Below, piece by piece: positions 51,764 through 61,615 of a DNA stretch of 64,000 bases. The first letter of the stretch is position 1. Each line of letters opens with the position of its first letter. A program made the position numbers and the translations under genes. The notes under the pieces were generated by a model, which was not told the origin of the DNA, made no database searches, and was given only the letters and a program-made list of their open reading frames with translations. The DNA comes from Kitasatospora arboriphila. Its GTDB lineage: Bacteria; Actinomycetota; Actinomycetes; Mycobacteriales; Mycobacteriaceae. The stretch lies in the NCBI RefSeq assembly GCF_000717275.1, contig NZ_JNYV01000004.1, forward strand, positions 1 to 64,000, read 5' to 3'.

Positions 51764-52905
51764 GCTCGACGACCATCCCCGCCCCGAGTCAGGTGTCGTC
51801 TGACGTCGCCAAGAGCCTGACCCTCGACAAGCTGGTGAAGACGTACTCTGCCCGCGGCCGCGAGAGTTTCCAGGCGGTCAAGGGCATCGATCTGACCATC
51901 GCCCCAGGGGAACTCGTCGCATTGCTCGGTCCTTCGGGCTGTGGCAAGACGACAACCCTGCGCATGATCGCCGGTCTGGAAACCGTCACCTCCGGTTCGA
52001 TCAAGGTGGGAGACAAAGAGATCTCGCAGCTGCCCGCAGCCAAGCGAGGCATCGGTGTGGGCTTCGAGAGCTACGCTTTGTACCCGCCCATGTCGATCCG
52101 CGACAATCTCGCGTACGGCCTCAAGGCCCGCAAGGTTTCCGGTGCCGACCAGCTGGTGGAGACCATCGCCAGTCGCCTGGAGATGGAAGACCTTCTGCCG
52201 CTTCGGCCGGCGAGCCTGTCGAGTGGTCAGAAGCAGCGGGTGGCGCTGGCGCGAGCGCTCGTCCGCAACCCACCGGTACTGCTGCTGGACGAGCCGCTGA
52301 GCCACCTCGACGCATCGGCCCGGCAACGGGTGCGCCGCGAACTCAAGGTGCTGCAGCGCGAATTCGGATACACCACCATCGTGGTCACGCACGACCAGGT
52401 CGAGGCACTCTCGCTCGCCGACCGTCTCGCCGTGATGAACCACGGCGTGATCCAGCAGTTCGGCACGCCGGACGAGGTCTTCGACGACCCGGCCAATCTC
52501 TTTGTCGCCGAGTTCGTGGGCGAACCGCAGATCAACGTGCTGCGCGGTGTCACCCGCACCATCGACCAGACGGTTTTCGTCGAGATCGGCCGTGGTGCAG
52601 GACGATTGGCGACCACCGTGCGTGGCCCGATCGCCGATGGCACCCGGGTGTCGGTGGGGTTGCGACCGCAGGATTGCTCGGTTGTCCGGGCCGCCGGTGA
52701 TCCGACCGTGTCGGCGTCGGTGGCGTACTTCGAGCATCTCCTGGAGTTCGGGCTGGCCACGTGCACGGTCAGTGGCATCGAGGAAGGGATCGTCGTTCAG
52801 ACGCCCGCCGAGGACCACTTCACCACCGACCAGAAGATCGAGATCGGCGCCCCACCCGAGCGCGTGTACCTCTTCGACGCCGATGGCGGGGAGCGGTTGC
52901 GATGA
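51760..52905 (+). CDS. ABC importer ATPase 2 (MalK/UgpC-type)
   Basis: 381 residues. Walker A GPSGCGKTTTLRM, Q-loop position GFESYALYPP (Glu again), signature SLSSGQKQRVALARALV, Walker B VLLLDEPLSHLD and switch His in VTHDQVEALSLAD, then a regulatory domain. GTG start overlaps the previous stop (GTGA) with GGAGG seven bases upstream. Two different ATPases in one importer operon suggest an obligate heterodimer. Confidence 0.92.
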   Translation: MSSTTIPAPSQVSSDVAKSLTLDKLVKTYSARGRESFQAVKGIDLTIAPGELVALLGPSGCGKTTTLRMIAGLETVTSGSIKVGDKEISQLPAAKRGIGVGFESYALYPPMSIRDNLAYGLKARKVSGADQLVETIASRLEMEDLLPLRPASLSSGQKQRVALARALVRNPPVLLLDEPLSHLDASARQRVRRELKVLQREFGYTTIVVTHDQVEALSLADRLAVMNHGVIQQFGTPDEVFDDPANLFVAEFVGEPQINVLRGVTRTIDQTVFVEIGRGAGRLATTVRGPIADGTRVSVGLRPQDCSVVRAAGDPTVSASVAYFEHLLEFGLATCTVSGIEEGIVVQTPAEDHFTTDQKIEIGAPPERVYLFDADGGERLR

Positions 52906-54683
52906 CCCGGTTGTTCAACGACCCGTCGCGGTTCTCCGAGGACATGCTCGCGGGCTTCTGCGATGCCAATTCCCGGTACGTCGCGGCCGTACCCGGGGGA
53001 GTGGTGCGTGCGCACCGGACGCCACCGGGCAAAGTCGCGGTGGTGGTCGGCGGCGGCTCCGGGCACTACCCCGCATTCTGCGGAGTCGTGGGCCCGGGGT
53101 TCGCCGACGGGGCCGTGGTGGGCAACATCTTCACCTCACCGTCCACCGACGAGGCCACCTCGGTGGCCCGCGCTGCCGACGGCGGTGCCGGCGTGTTGTT
53201 GACCACCGGGAACTACGCGGGCGACGTGATGAATTTCGGGCTCGCTGTGCAGCAGCTGCGGGCCGAGGGAATCGACGCGCACTACCTCGCGGTCACCGAC
53301 GACGTCGCCAGTGCACCGGCCGGTGAAGAGTCCCGACGGCGAGGCATCGCAGGCGATTTCACGGTGTTCCGGTGTGCCGGTGCCGCGGCCGATGCCGGCC
53401 TGGACATGGCGGGCGTTCTTGACATCGCCCGGCGGGCCAACGACGCGACGCGCACACTCGGTGTCGCTTTCGACGGATGCACGATGCCCGGGGCAGATGC
53501 CCCGCTGTTCACCGTCCCGGCCGGGAAGATGGGTGTGGGCCTCGGCATCCATGGTGAACCGGGCATCGCCGACGAGCCGATGCCGACAGCCGAGGAACTG
53601 GCCCGCACACTGGTCGACGGCGTGCTGGCCGCAGCTCCCACCACCGACTCGAACCGGATCGCCGTGATCCTCAACGGGCTGGGCCGAACCAAATACGAAG
53701 AACTGTTCGTGGTGTGGTCCACGGCGTCGGTGCTGCTGCGCGAGGCGGGGTACACCCTGATCGATCCCGAGGTGGGGGAGCTGGTGACCAGCCTCGACAT
53801 GGCCGGTTGTTCGCTCACCGTGATGTGGCTCGACGACGACCTCGAGCGTTACTGGACGGCCCCCGCCGACACCCCTGCCTACCGGAAGATGACCGGCGAC
53901 CACGTCGGCCCAGCGATGGGTGACGCGCAATTACGTTCGGGGACAGATGAAATCGCGGTCGCCGCGGCCCCCGCGTTGGCATCCCTCTCGGACGAGGCGG
54001 GCCGCCGCACCGGACAGCTGGTCGGCGAGGCATTGCACGCCCTTGCCGATGCGGTGGCGGGCGCCGAGGCGGAACTCGGCCGCATCGATGCCGTGGCAGG
54101 CGACGGTGACCACGGCCGCGGAATGGTCAAGGGCAGTTCGGCAGCTGTCGCCGCGGCCGATGAGGCCATAGCCGCTCAGGCGGGCGCCGCATCGGTACTC
54201 GCCGCCGCCGGAAAAGCCTGGGCCGCAAAGGCAGGCGGCACCTCGGGTGTGTTGTGGGGTGCACTGCTCGGTGCATTCGGTGCCCGGCTCGGCGACACCG
54301 GTTCACCAGATACCGCACTGCTCGGTGCCGGTCTGCGCGACGGGTATCAGGCACTCGTCGATCTCGGCGGTGCTGCGCCCGGCGACAAGACGATGCTCGA
54401 CGCGCTCGGGCCCTTCGTCGAAGAGATCGAACGACAGGCCGCCGAGGGCGTCGGCTGGCACGAGGCCTGGTCGGCCGCCGCAGTGGTGGCCGACGAGTCC
54501 GCACAGGCCACAGCTCGACTACGACCGAAGGTCGGCCGTGCCCGGCCCCTCGCCGAACGCAGCGTCGGGACACCCGATGCCGGCGCGATCTCACTGGCCC
54601 TGTCGGTGCAGGCAATCGCCGACCGAACCAGCGCCCTGGTGGGCGCACGGCACTCAAGCGATGAGAGGACATCTCACTCATGA
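52902..54683 (+). CDS. Fused DhaK-DhaL ketose kinase (erythrulose/dihydroxyacetone kinase type)
   Basis: 593 residues. The DhaK domain (1 to about 330) has [15 protein letters not shown] and the substrate-binding His217 in [14 protein letters not shown], which forms a hemiaminal with the ketose carbonyl. The DhaL domain (about 365-585) binds ATP through [14 protein letters not shown] and [16 protein letters not shown]. Glycerone kinases have E after GGGSGH; here it is Y, suggesting a larger substrate. In M. smegmatis such kinases (DerK, LerK) phosphorylate D- or L-erythrulose. Coupling to an RpiB-type isomerase supports the D-erythrulose 4-phosphate route. ATG overlaps the ATPase 2 stop. Confidence 0.9.
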   Translation: MTRLFNDPSRFSEDMLAGFCDANSRYVAAVPGGVVRAHRTPPGKVAVVVGGGSGHYPAFCGVVGPGFADGAVVGNIFTSPSTDEATSVARAADGGAGVLLTTGNYAGDVMNFGLAVQQLRAEGIDAHYLAVTDDVASAPAGEESRRRGIAGDFTVFRCAGAAADAGLDMAGVLDIARRANDATRTLGVAFDGCTMPGADAPLFTVPAGKMGVGLGIHGEPGIADEPMPTAEELARTLVDGVLAAAPTTDSNRIAVILNGLGRTKYEELFVVWSTASVLLREAGYTLIDPEVGELVTSLDMAGCSLTVMWLDDDLERYWTAPADTPAYRKMTGDHVGPAMGDAQLRSGTDEIAVAAAPALASLSDEAGRRTGQLVGEALHALADAVAGAEAELGRIDAVAGDGDHGRGMVKGSSAAVAAADEAIAAQAGAASVLAAAGKAWAAKAGGTSGVLWGALLGAFGARLGDTGSPDTALLGAGLRDGYQALVDLGGAAPGDKTMLDALGPFVEEIERQAAEGVGWHEAWSAAAVVADESAQATARLRPKVGRARPLAERSVGTPDAGAISLALSVQAIADRTSALVGARHSSDERTSHS

Positions 54684-55165
54684 CCGATTCACAGAACTCC
54701 GGCGCACTACGCATTGTCATCGGATCCGACGACGCGGGCTACGAGTACAAGGAGACCCTGAAGGCTGACCTGCAGTCCGACGGAAGGGTCGACAGCGTCG
54801 TCGACGTAGGTGTCGGCGCCGACGACCAGACCGCGTACCCGCACGTCGCGGTGACAGCCGCGCGAATGGTGGCCGAGGGCAAGGCCGACCGTGCGCTGCT
54901 GGTGTGCGGCACCGGGCTCGGTGTGGCCATCAGTGCCAACAAGGTGCCGGGTGTGCGGGCGGTGACCGCGCACGACAGCTTCTCCGTCGAGCGGTCGGTG
55001 CTCAGCAACAACGCCCAGGTGCTGTGTTTCGGACAGCGGGTGGTCGGGCTCGAATTGGCCCGCCGGCTGGCGCGTGAGTGGCTCGACTACACCTTCGACC
55101 CCGAGAGTGCCTCGGCCGGAAAGGTTGCCGCCATCGACGACTACGAGCACAAGACCGCCGGCTGA
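54680..55165 (+). CDS. RpiB/LacAB-family sugar-phosphate isomerase, probable erythrulose-4-phosphate isomerase
   Basis: 161 residues. [20 protein letters not shown] is the N-terminal RpiB signature and Cys76 in [19 protein letters not shown] is the catalytic base; [16 protein letters not shown] is the conserved C-terminal segment. Family members isomerise ribose-5-phosphate, allose-6-phosphate or, in tetritol pathways, D-erythrulose 4-phosphate to D-erythrose 4-phosphate (DerI/EryI). The ATG overlap with the DhaKL kinase gene makes the last role most likely. It is the final gene of the operon; a hairpin follows. Confidence 0.88.
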   Translation: MTDSQNSGALRIVIGSDDAGYEYKETLKADLQSDGRVDSVVDVGVGADDQTAYPHVAVTAARMVAEGKADRALLVCGTGLGVAISANKVPGVRAVTAHDSFSVERSVLSNNAQVLCFGQRVVGLELARRLAREWLDYTFDPESASAGKVAAIDDYEHKTAG

Positions 55166-55174
55166 GGCAGAACT

Positions 55175-55226
55175 TGGTGGGTCCGGGTAGAACGTTTCTC
55201 CCCGGTCGCGTTCCCCGGGCCCACCA
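55175..55226. repeat. Intergenic hairpin with TTGGTGGGT arms, copy 2 (probable terminator)
   Basis: Arm TGGTGGGTCCGGG (55175-55187) pairs with CCCGGGCCCACCA (55214-55226), 12 of 13 positions; an inner AACG/CGTT extends it. It ends the polyol operon ten bases after the RpiB stop. Its arm matches the one at 11553. Confidence 0.55.
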
Positions 55227-55228
55227 TT

Positions 55229-55270
55229 CCCACCGCAGAAAACGAAGGTCCCACCGCAGATTTCGAAGGC
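55229..55270. repeat. 21-bp direct repeat, two copies
   Basis: CCCACCGCAGAAAACGAAGGT is followed immediately by CCCACCGCAGATTTCGAAGGC, 16 of 21 bases identical with near-symmetric centres. It lies between the hairpin at 55175 and hemL. Function unknown. Confidence 0.6.
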
Positions 55271-55322
55271 CTGGACCATCCACGGCCGGGGTCACATCAG
55301 GACATTTGCCACACTGGAGATC

Positions 55323-56639
55323 GTGCCGCACACCACCGACCGTTCCGCCCAGCTGTTCGAGCGCGCGTCGCGCTCCATACCCGGCGGGGTCAACTCGCCG
55401 GTTCGTGCCTTCAACTCGGTTGGGGGTACACCCCGATTCATCTCCAGTGCCTCCGGGTACCGGCTGAACGATGCCGACGGCAACAGCTACGTCGACCTCG
55501 TCTCCAGCTGGGGGCCGATGATTCTCGGCCACGCCCATCCGGCCGTCGTCGAGGCGGTGCAGACAGCCGCGACCACAGGTTTGTCGTTCGGTGCACCCAC
55601 CGAGGCCGAGATCGATCTGGCCGAGGAGATCATCGCGCGGGTCGACCCGGTGCAGCAGGTCCGGCTGGTGAACTCGGGTACCGAGGCCACCATGTCGGCG
55701 GTCCGGTTGGCCCGCGGGTTCACCGGTCGCAGCAAGATCATCAAGTTCTCCGGCTGCTACCACGGCCACGTCGACGCGCTGCTGGCCGACGCGGGTTCGG
55801 GCGTCGCGACCCTCGGGCTTCCGACGTCGCCCGGCGTCACCGGTGCGCAGGCGCAAGACACCATCGTGCTCCCGTACAACGACCTCGCTGCGGTCCGCGA
55901 GACCTTCGCCGCGTACCCCGGTCAGATCGCCGCCATCATCACCGAGGCGGCGGCAGGCAACATGGGCGCGGTCGCGCCGGTCGACGGCTTCAACCAGGGC
56001 CTCAAAGACATCACCTCGGCGGACGGCGCCCTCCTGATCATCGACGAGGTGATGACCGGCTTCCGCGTCAGCAGAGCCGGTTGGTTCGGGCTCGAGGGTG
56101 TCGCAGGCGACCTCTACACCTTCGGCAAGGTGATGAGCGGTGGCCTGCCTGCCGCTGCCTTCGGTGGCCGTGCCGACATCATGGCCTACCTCGCGCCGGC
56201 CGGCCCGGTCTATCAGGCCGGCACCCTGTCCGGTAACCCCGTGGCGGTGGCGGCCGGTCTCGCCACCCTGCGCCACGCCGACGACTCCGTGTACGCGGCA
56301 CTCGACGCCAATTCCAAACAGCTCGGTTCCCTGATCGGCGAGGCGCTCACCGCGGAGGGAGTCGGCCACCGCGTCCAGTTCGCAGGCAACCTGGTCAGTG
56401 TCTTCTTCACCACGCGACCCGATGCCGCCATCATCGACTACGCGGCCGTGAAGAACACCGAGACCTGGCGTTTTGCGCCGTTCTTCCACGCATTGCTCGA
56501 CGCCGGGGTATACCCGCCGCCCAGCGCCTTCGAAGCCTGGTTTGTATCCGCGGCGCTGGACGGGGATGCTTTCGGTGTCATTGCCGACGCACTACCGGCA
56601 GCTGCGGCCGCGGCTGCACGTGCTCGGAAGGAGAACTGA
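55323..56639 (+). CDS. hemL: Glutamate-1-semialdehyde 2,1-aminomutase
   Basis: Second step of the C5 pathway: converts glutamate-1-semialdehyde, the HemA product, to 5-aminolevulinate. 438 residues. [13 protein letters not shown] is the N-terminal signature, [16 protein letters not shown] the PLP phosphate site, [14 protein letters not shown] the Asp, and [17 protein letters not shown] holds the Schiff-base Lys269. GTG start with GGAG seven bases upstream. It lies about 31 kb from hemB here because the catabolic block is in between. Confidence 0.96.
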   Translation: MPHTTDRSAQLFERASRSIPGGVNSPVRAFNSVGGTPRFISSASGYRLNDADGNSYVDLVSSWGPMILGHAHPAVVEAVQTAATTGLSFGAPTEAEIDLAEEIIARVDPVQQVRLVNSGTEATMSAVRLARGFTGRSKIIKFSGCYHGHVDALLADAGSGVATLGLPTSPGVTGAQAQDTIVLPYNDLAAVRETFAAYPGQIAAIITEAAAGNMGAVAPVDGFNQGLKDITSADGALLIIDEVMTGFRVSRAGWFGLEGVAGDLYTFGKVMSGGLPAAAFGGRADIMAYLAPAGPVYQAGTLSGNPVAVAAGLATLRHADDSVYAALDANSKQLGSLIGEALTAEGVGHRVQFAGNLVSVFFTTRPDAAIIDYAAVKNTETWRFAPFFHALLDAGVYPPPSAFEAWFVSAALDGDAFGVIADALPAAAAAAARARKEN

Positions 56640-57271
56640 TGCAGCAGCGCACCATCGTGCACATGATGCGGCACGGCGAGGTACACAACCCGGACGGCAT
56701 TCTTTACGGACGCCTGTCGGGCTTTCATCTCTCCGAGCTGGGCGCGTCCCAGGCGCAGAAGGTCGCCGACTCCCTGGCCGACCACGACATCACCCATGTG
56801 TTCGCGTCGCCGCTGCAGCGTGCGCAGGAGACGGCCACTCCCATCGCCGCATCGCATGGCCTGGAGATCATCACCGACGAGGGTTTGATCGAAGCCGAGA
56901 ACACCTTCGAGGGCCTGCGCGTCTCGGCCGGCGACGGAGCTCTGCGCCGGCCGCGGCACTGGCCCAAACTGCGCGACCCGTTCACCCCCAGCTGGGGTGA
57001 GCCCTACATCCAGCTCGCGCACCGCATGCTCGCCGTCGCCAACAAGGCGCGCGAGGAAGCTCGTGGCCATGAGGCCGTGTGCGTCAGCCATCAGCTGCCC
57101 GTCTACACGCTGCGCCGTTTCCTCGAGGGCCAGCGTCTCTGGCACGACCCGCGTAAGCGGCAGTGCTCGCTGGCGTCGCTGACCAGCCTTCTGTACGACG
57201 GCGATGCGCTCGTCGACATCGTGTACTCCGAGCCGGCCGGATCATCGGATCCGCTCGCCACAGGAGCTTGA
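56639..57271 (+). CDS. Histidine phosphatase family protein (Rv0525-like)
   Basis: 210 residues. The phosphohistidine motif HMMRHGEVHN is at residues 8-17, the second Arg/Glu segment at SPLQRAQETATPI, and the second His in VCVSHQLPVYTLRRFLEG. Phosphoglycerate-mutase-like phosphatase of unknown substrate; it sits between hemL and the tlpA gene as in mycobacteria. ATG overlaps the hemL stop, with AAGGAGAA upstream. It lacks the length and insertion of true phosphoglycerate mutases such as gpm1. Confidence 0.9.
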   Translation: MQQRTIVHMMRHGEVHNPDGILYGRLSGFHLSELGASQAQKVADSLADHDITHVFASPLQRAQETATPIAASHGLEIITDEGLIEAENTFEGLRVSAGDGALRRPRHWPKLRDPFTPSWGEPYIQLAHRMLAVANKAREEARGHEAVCVSHQLPVYTLRRFLEGQRLWHDPRKRQCSLASLTSLLYDGDALVDIVYSEPAGSSDPLATGA

Positions 57272-57287
57272 GGGAAAACGGAACATC

Positions 57288-57953
57288 TTGACGGCGAACG
57301 ACAATGGGGGCCGACTCGGCCGCGGGCGCAGTGTTGCGCGCGTCTTGGCCCCGTTGGGATGGCGACTGGGTCTACTGGCGGTCCTCGGCCTGGTGACCCT
57401 GCTCGTGATGACGGCGTGCAGCACCGGCGATGACGCGGTCGCCCAGGGCGACACCTTCGAGTTCGTCTCGCCCGGCGGCAAGACGGTCATCTTCTACGAT
57501 CCTCCCGCCGACCGCGGCAAGGTGGCCGCGATCTCCGGCGAGGACCTGCTCGACGACACCAAGACCATCAACCTGTCCGACTTCGCAGGGCAGGTCGTGG
57601 TGATCAACGTGTGGGGTTCGTGGTGTGGCCCGTGCCGCGGCGAGGCCGCGGCCCTGGAACAGGTGTACGAAGCCACCAAGGCCCAGGGCGTGAGTTTCCT
57701 CGGCATCGACCTGCGCGACGAGAAGAGCACGGCACGTGACTTCGTGAAGGACCGCGGCGTCACCTACCCGTCGATCTTCGACTTCCCGGGCCGCACATTG
57801 GCCAAGCTCACCACCCCCACATCTGTGGTTCCGACCACCCTCGTCCTCGACCGCGACCACCGCGCGGCCGCCGTCTTCCTCAAGGCGATCACCGCCGAAG
57901 AGTTGCAGCCCGTCGTCGAGCGGGTCGCCGCCGAGAGTGCGCCGCAGCAATGA
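57288..57953 (+). CDS. Membrane-anchored TlpA/ResA-like thioredoxin lipoprotein (Rv0526-like)
   Basis: 221 residues. A hydrophobic segment (about 27-43) ends in the lipobox-like MTAC with Cys44. The extracytoplasmic thioredoxin domain has the redox pair WCGPC (Cys113, Cys116) in [13 protein letters not shown] and the cis-proline in [11 protein letters not shown]. It would reduce the CXXCH cysteines of apocytochrome c, receiving electrons from CcdA, encoded next with a four-base overlap. TTG start at 57288 is supported by the signal-peptide context and purine-rich upstream bases. Confidence 0.9.
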   Translation: MTANDNGGRLGRGRSVARVLAPLGWRLGLLAVLGLVTLLVMTACSTGDDAVAQGDTFEFVSPGGKTVIFYDPPADRGKVAAISGEDLLDDTKTINLSDFAGQVVVINVWGSWCGPCRGEAAALEQVYEATKAQGVSFLGIDLRDEKSTARDFVKDRGVTYPSIFDFPGRTLAKLTTPTSVVPTTLVLDRDHRAAAVFLKAITAEELQPVVERVAAESAPQQ

Positions 57954-58783
57954 CGCCGGTGATGCTGAGCGCCGGAGCCCAGAGCACGGCAACGCTCGCC
58001 GGTGTGGGGGACAGCTTCTCCAACACCGTCTCGACGGGCCCACTGTTGCTGGCCCTCGGCGCGTGTGTGCTGGCCGGTCTGGTCTCCTTCGCCTCGCCGT
58101 GCGTGGTGCCACTGGTGCCCGGCTACCTCTCCTACCTTGCCGGTCTCGTCGGAGCCGAGGCGCCGGCGATGTCGCCCAAGGAGTCGAGAAAGGCTGGGCG
58201 ACTTCGGGTCACCGGTGCTGCGCTGCTGTTTGTCCTCGGCTTCACGGTGGTGTTTGTCCTCGCCACCGCATCGGTGTTCGGGATCACGAGCACGTTCATC
58301 GTCAATCGTGAACTGCTGCAACGCATCGGCGGCGTGGTCACCATCATCATGGGGCTGGTGTTCATCGGGCTGATCCCGATGTTGCAGCGCGACGCGAGGT
58401 TTCATCCGCGACTGGTGTCCAATCTCGTCGGCGCACCCTTGCTCGGCGCAGTGTTTGCACTCGGCTGGACACCGTGCCTCGGTCCCACCCTTGCTGCTGT
58501 CATCACCACCGCGAGCGGCACCGAGGGTGCAACGGCTGCGCGTGGGGTCACCCTGATCGTCTTCTACTGCCTCGGCCTGGGGTTGCCGTTCGTCCTGCTG
58601 GCCTTCGGCTCGGCATGGGCGCTGCGTGCGGTGGGCTGGATGCGCCGTCACGCCCGGGCCATCCAGATCTTCGGAGGTGTACTACTGGTTGTCGTGGGCG
58701 TGGCACTGGTGACCGGACTGTGGGATCAGTTCATCGTCTGGGTCCGCGACATGTTCGTCACCGACACGGTGCTGCCGATATGA
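57950..58783 (+). CDS. ccdA: Cytochrome c biogenesis thiol-disulfide transporter CcdA
   Basis: 277 residues, six transmembrane helices. The redox cysteines are in [18 protein letters not shown] and [14 protein letters not shown], one pair per half as in CcdA/DsbD-beta. It carries electrons from cytoplasmic thioredoxin across the membrane to the TlpA-like protein. ATG overlaps the preceding stop, and its stop overlaps the resB start, so tlpA, ccdA and resB are translationally chained. Confidence 0.94.
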   Translation: MTPVMLSAGAQSTATLAGVGDSFSNTVSTGPLLLALGACVLAGLVSFASPCVVPLVPGYLSYLAGLVGAEAPAMSPKESRKAGRLRVTGAALLFVLGFTVVFVLATASVFGITSTFIVNRELLQRIGGVVTIIMGLVFIGLIPMLQRDARFHPRLVSNLVGAPLLGAVFALGWTPCLGPTLAAVITTASGTEGATAARGVTLIVFYCLGLGLPFVLLAFGSAWALRAVGWMRRHARAIQIFGGVLLVVVGVALVTGLWDQFIVWVRDMFVTDTVLPI

Positions 58784-60570
58784 CCGCCACCGCGACCAGG
58801 GCGCCGCAGCCGGGCAAGGTGCCGCCGCCCAGCCCGATCAAGCGCTACCTCCTGTGGCCCGCGCGTAATCTCTGGCGCTCGCTGACGTCCATGCGCACCG
58901 CGCTGGCCCTGTTGTTCCTCCTCGCCTTGGCCGCGGTACCCGGCGCGCTGCTGCCACAACGCGACCTCAACGAGCAGAAGACCGCGCAGTACATCGCCGA
59001 CCACGGCTTCTTCGGTGAGCTGTTCGACAAACTGCAGATGTACGACGTCTTCGGCAGTGTCTGGTTCACCGCGATCTACGCGCTGCTGTTCATCTCCCTG
59101 GTCGGGTGCCTCACCCCGCGCATGGTGGAGCACGCCAAGTCGCTCCGGGCGCGTCCGGTGGCCGCCCCGCGCAACCTCGGACGGTTGCCGCGGCACGAGA
59201 GCCACGAGGTGGACGGCAGCCCCGAGGCCATCGCGGAGCGGATCAACAACGGACTCCGCGGATGGCGTAAGACCACCCGGACCACGCAGCGCACCGAAGC
59301 CGACGGCTCGGTGGTCACCGTCACCGAGATCTCCGCGGAAAAGGGTTACCTGCGCGAGTTCGGAAACCTGGTCTTCCACTTCGCTCTCCTGGCGCTGCTC
59401 GTCTCGATCGCGGCAGGCAAGTTGTACGGCTACGAGGGCACCCGAATTCTGGTGGCCAACGGCGACGAGGGCCTGTGCAACACCTCCACGGCGGTCTACG
59501 ACTCGTTCCGGGCCGGGAACCTGGTCGACGGCACCAACCTCAACGAGTTCTGCATGCAGGTCGACTCGTTCGAGGCCAAGTTCCTGCCCACCGGCCAGCC
59601 CGAGGACTACAGCTCGAAGGTGCGGTACCAGGTCGGCGACGACATCGACGGCGACACCTGGAAAGACGCAGAGGTCAAGGTCAACCATCCGCTGCGGATC
59701 GCCGGCGACCGGATCTACCTGCTGGGCAACGGCTTCGCCCCCACCTTCACCGTCACCTTCCCGAACGGCGAGACCCGTTCGCAGACCGTCCCGTTCCAGC
59801 CCAACGAGCTGCAGACGATGATGTCGAGCGGTGCGGCCCGATTCGACACCCCTGCCGGGCTGTACCCGAACGAGGACGAGCGGCGCAAGAACCAGATCGC
59901 GATCGAGGGGTTGTTCGCGCCGACGGCCGTGTTCCATGGCGGCCTGATGACGTCGTCGTTCCCGCTGCCGGAGAACCCCGCGGTCGCCGTCGACATCTAC
60001 CAGGGTGACACCGGCCTCGACACCGGCCGTCCGCAGAATGTGTTCAGCCTGGACGTCAACCTGATCAACCAGGGCAGGCTGCTCAAGAAGGAGCGGGTCA
60101 ACCTCCAGCAGGGAGAGAAGGCGACCCTGGAGAACGGCACCACCGTTTCCTTCGACGGCTACCAGCGGTGGGTGTCGATGCAGGTGTCCCACGACCCTGC
60201 CCAGAACTGGGTCCTCGGTTCATCGATTGCGATGCTGGCCGGACTGCTGGTCTCGCTGTTGATCAAGCGCCGCCGTGTCTGGGCCCGGATCACACCACTG
60301 GCCGCAGGTACGAGCCTTGACCATGCCGGTGCGCGGGCGCCCGCAGACGCCGCAGATCAGGCCGACGATTCCGCCCACGGACCGGATTCTCACAATCGGC
60401 CCGAGACCTCTACTCTGGGTGTGCGACGCTGTGTAGTAGAGATGGCCGGGCTGGCCCGGACCGACCAGGCCGGATGGGGAGAAGGCTTCCCCGACATGGT
60501 CGCCGACCTGCTGGGGATCACCCCGCCGGCGTCCGGCAACCAAGCCACACAGGGCAACAAGCGTAAGTAG
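58780..60570 (+). CDS. resB: Cytochrome c biogenesis protein ResB
   Basis: 596 residues. Transmembrane helices lie at about 38-58 ([20 protein letters not shown]), 88-105, 197-215 and 478-500, with a large extracytoplasmic domain between the last two. ResB with CcsA forms the system II haem-handling synthase that attaches haem to apocytochrome c. The last 85 residues are a low-complexity tail extending beyond the usual domain and ending in [11 protein letters not shown]. Confidence 0.94.
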   Translation: MTATATRAPQPGKVPPPSPIKRYLLWPARNLWRSLTSMRTALALLFLLALAAVPGALLPQRDLNEQKTAQYIADHGFFGELFDKLQMYDVFGSVWFTAIYALLFISLVGCLTPRMVEHAKSLRARPVAAPRNLGRLPRHESHEVDGSPEAIAERINNGLRGWRKTTRTTQRTEADGSVVTVTEISAEKGYLREFGNLVFHFALLALLVSIAAGKLYGYEGTRILVANGDEGLCNTSTAVYDSFRAGNLVDGTNLNEFCMQVDSFEAKFLPTGQPEDYSSKVRYQVGDDIDGDTWKDAEVKVNHPLRIAGDRIYLLGNGFAPTFTVTFPNGETRSQTVPFQPNELQTMMSSGAARFDTPAGLYPNEDERRKNQIAIEGLFAPTAVFHGGLMTSSFPLPENPAVAVDIYQGDTGLDTGRPQNVFSLDVNLINQGRLLKKERVNLQQGEKATLENGTTVSFDGYQRWVSMQVSHDPAQNWVLGSSIAMLAGLLVSLLIKRRRVWARITPLAAGTSLDHAGARAPADAADQADDSAHGPDSHNRPETSTLGVRRCVVEMAGLARTDQAGWGEGFPDMVADLLGITPPASGNQATQGNKRK

Positions 60571-60593
60571 CGATCGGCTGCGGAAGGTGAGCG

Positions 60594-61568
60594 ATGGACG
60601 TCAACGAGACGCTGTCCCGATATTCGGATCTGTGCTTCGGGACCGCGCTGACGGTCTATGTGCTGGCGATGGTCATGTTCCTGGCCGCGCTGGCCAGCAA
60701 GCGACAGGTCGTCGAGAAGTCGGCTGAACTCGTCGCAGCAGGCGCCGGTCCCACCGTGGTGCCCGCGTCGGATGTCCGTACCCCGGGCAAGCTCGAGACG
60801 GCGGCCAAGGCGCCGCTCGGTGATCGGCTGGCCAAGATGGCGTTCGGCGTGGTGTTGCTCGCGACCGCCCTGCAGATCGGGTCGATCGTCCTTCGTGGTT
60901 TCGCGACCGGTCGCGCTCCGTGGGGCAACATGTACGAGTTCGTCTCGATCTCGTGTGCGGCGGGCATGGTCGCCGCCCTGTTCGTGCTCCGGAAACGCGA
61001 GTACCGGCCGCTGCTCGGGTTCGTCCTGTTGCCCGTTGTGATCCTGCTGTTCATCGCAGGCACCTATCTGTACACGAACGCCGCCCCGGTGGTGCCCGCA
61101 CTCAAGTCGTACTGGCTTGCCATCCACGTCTCGATCGTCGCGACGGGTTCAGGGGTGTTCCTGGTATCCGGTGTCGCCAGCATCCTGTACCTGCTGAAGC
61201 TCAAGTACCCCAACCCGAGCGACCGGTTCTGGGGGCGTATCCTGCAACGCGTGCCACCGGCGCAGACCCTGGATCGACTGGCCTACAAGACCGTGGTCTT
61301 CGCCTTCCCCCTCTTCGGGCTCGGCGTGATCTGCGGAGCCATCTGGGCCGAAGCGGCATGGGGCCGATTCTGGGGCTGGGATCCCAAGGAGACGGTGTCG
61401 TTCATCGCCTGGGTGATCTATGCGGCCTACCTGCACGCCCGCGCAACCGCGGGCTGGCGCAACACCGCCGCCGCGTGGATCAACATCGCCGGCTTCGTGG
61501 CGATGTTGTTCAACCTCTTCATCATCAATCTGGTTGTGTCCGGCCTACATTCGTACGCCGGACTCTGA
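60594..61568 (+). CDS. ccsA: Cytochrome c biogenesis protein CcsA/ResC
   Basis: 324 residues, about eight transmembrane helices. The haem-binding tryptophan-rich motif WGRFWGWDPKETVSF lies near residues 255-269, with histidines such as the one in WLAIHVSIVATG as haem ligands. It exports haem and joins it to apocytochrome c together with ResB. GGAAGGTGAG lies before ATG 60594. Last gene of the hemL-ccsA run; a short CGGACCC/GGGTCCG hairpin follows. Confidence 0.94.
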   Translation: MDVNETLSRYSDLCFGTALTVYVLAMVMFLAALASKRQVVEKSAELVAAGAGPTVVPASDVRTPGKLETAAKAPLGDRLAKMAFGVVLLATALQIGSIVLRGFATGRAPWGNMYEFVSISCAAGMVAALFVLRKREYRPLLGFVLLPVVILLFIAGTYLYTNAAPVVPALKSYWLAIHVSIVATGSGVFLVSGVASILYLLKLKYPNPSDRFWGRILQRVPPAQTLDRLAYKTVVFAFPLFGLGVICGAIWAEAAWGRFWGWDPKETVSFIAWVIYAAYLHARATAGWRNTAAAWINIAGFVAMLFNLFIINLVVSGLHSYAGL

Positions 61569-61588
61569 CCTGACCCGAGGTGGACCGC

Positions 61589-61604
61589 CGGACCCGAGGG
61601 TCCG
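61589..61604. terminator. Short GC hairpin after ccsA
   Basis: CGGACCC-GA-GGGTCCG, a 7-bp perfect stem between the convergent ccsA and EspR-like genes. It has no T-run and a very small loop, so termination is possible but weakly supported. Confidence 0.35.
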
Positions 61605-61615
61605 CCGGACCATGC

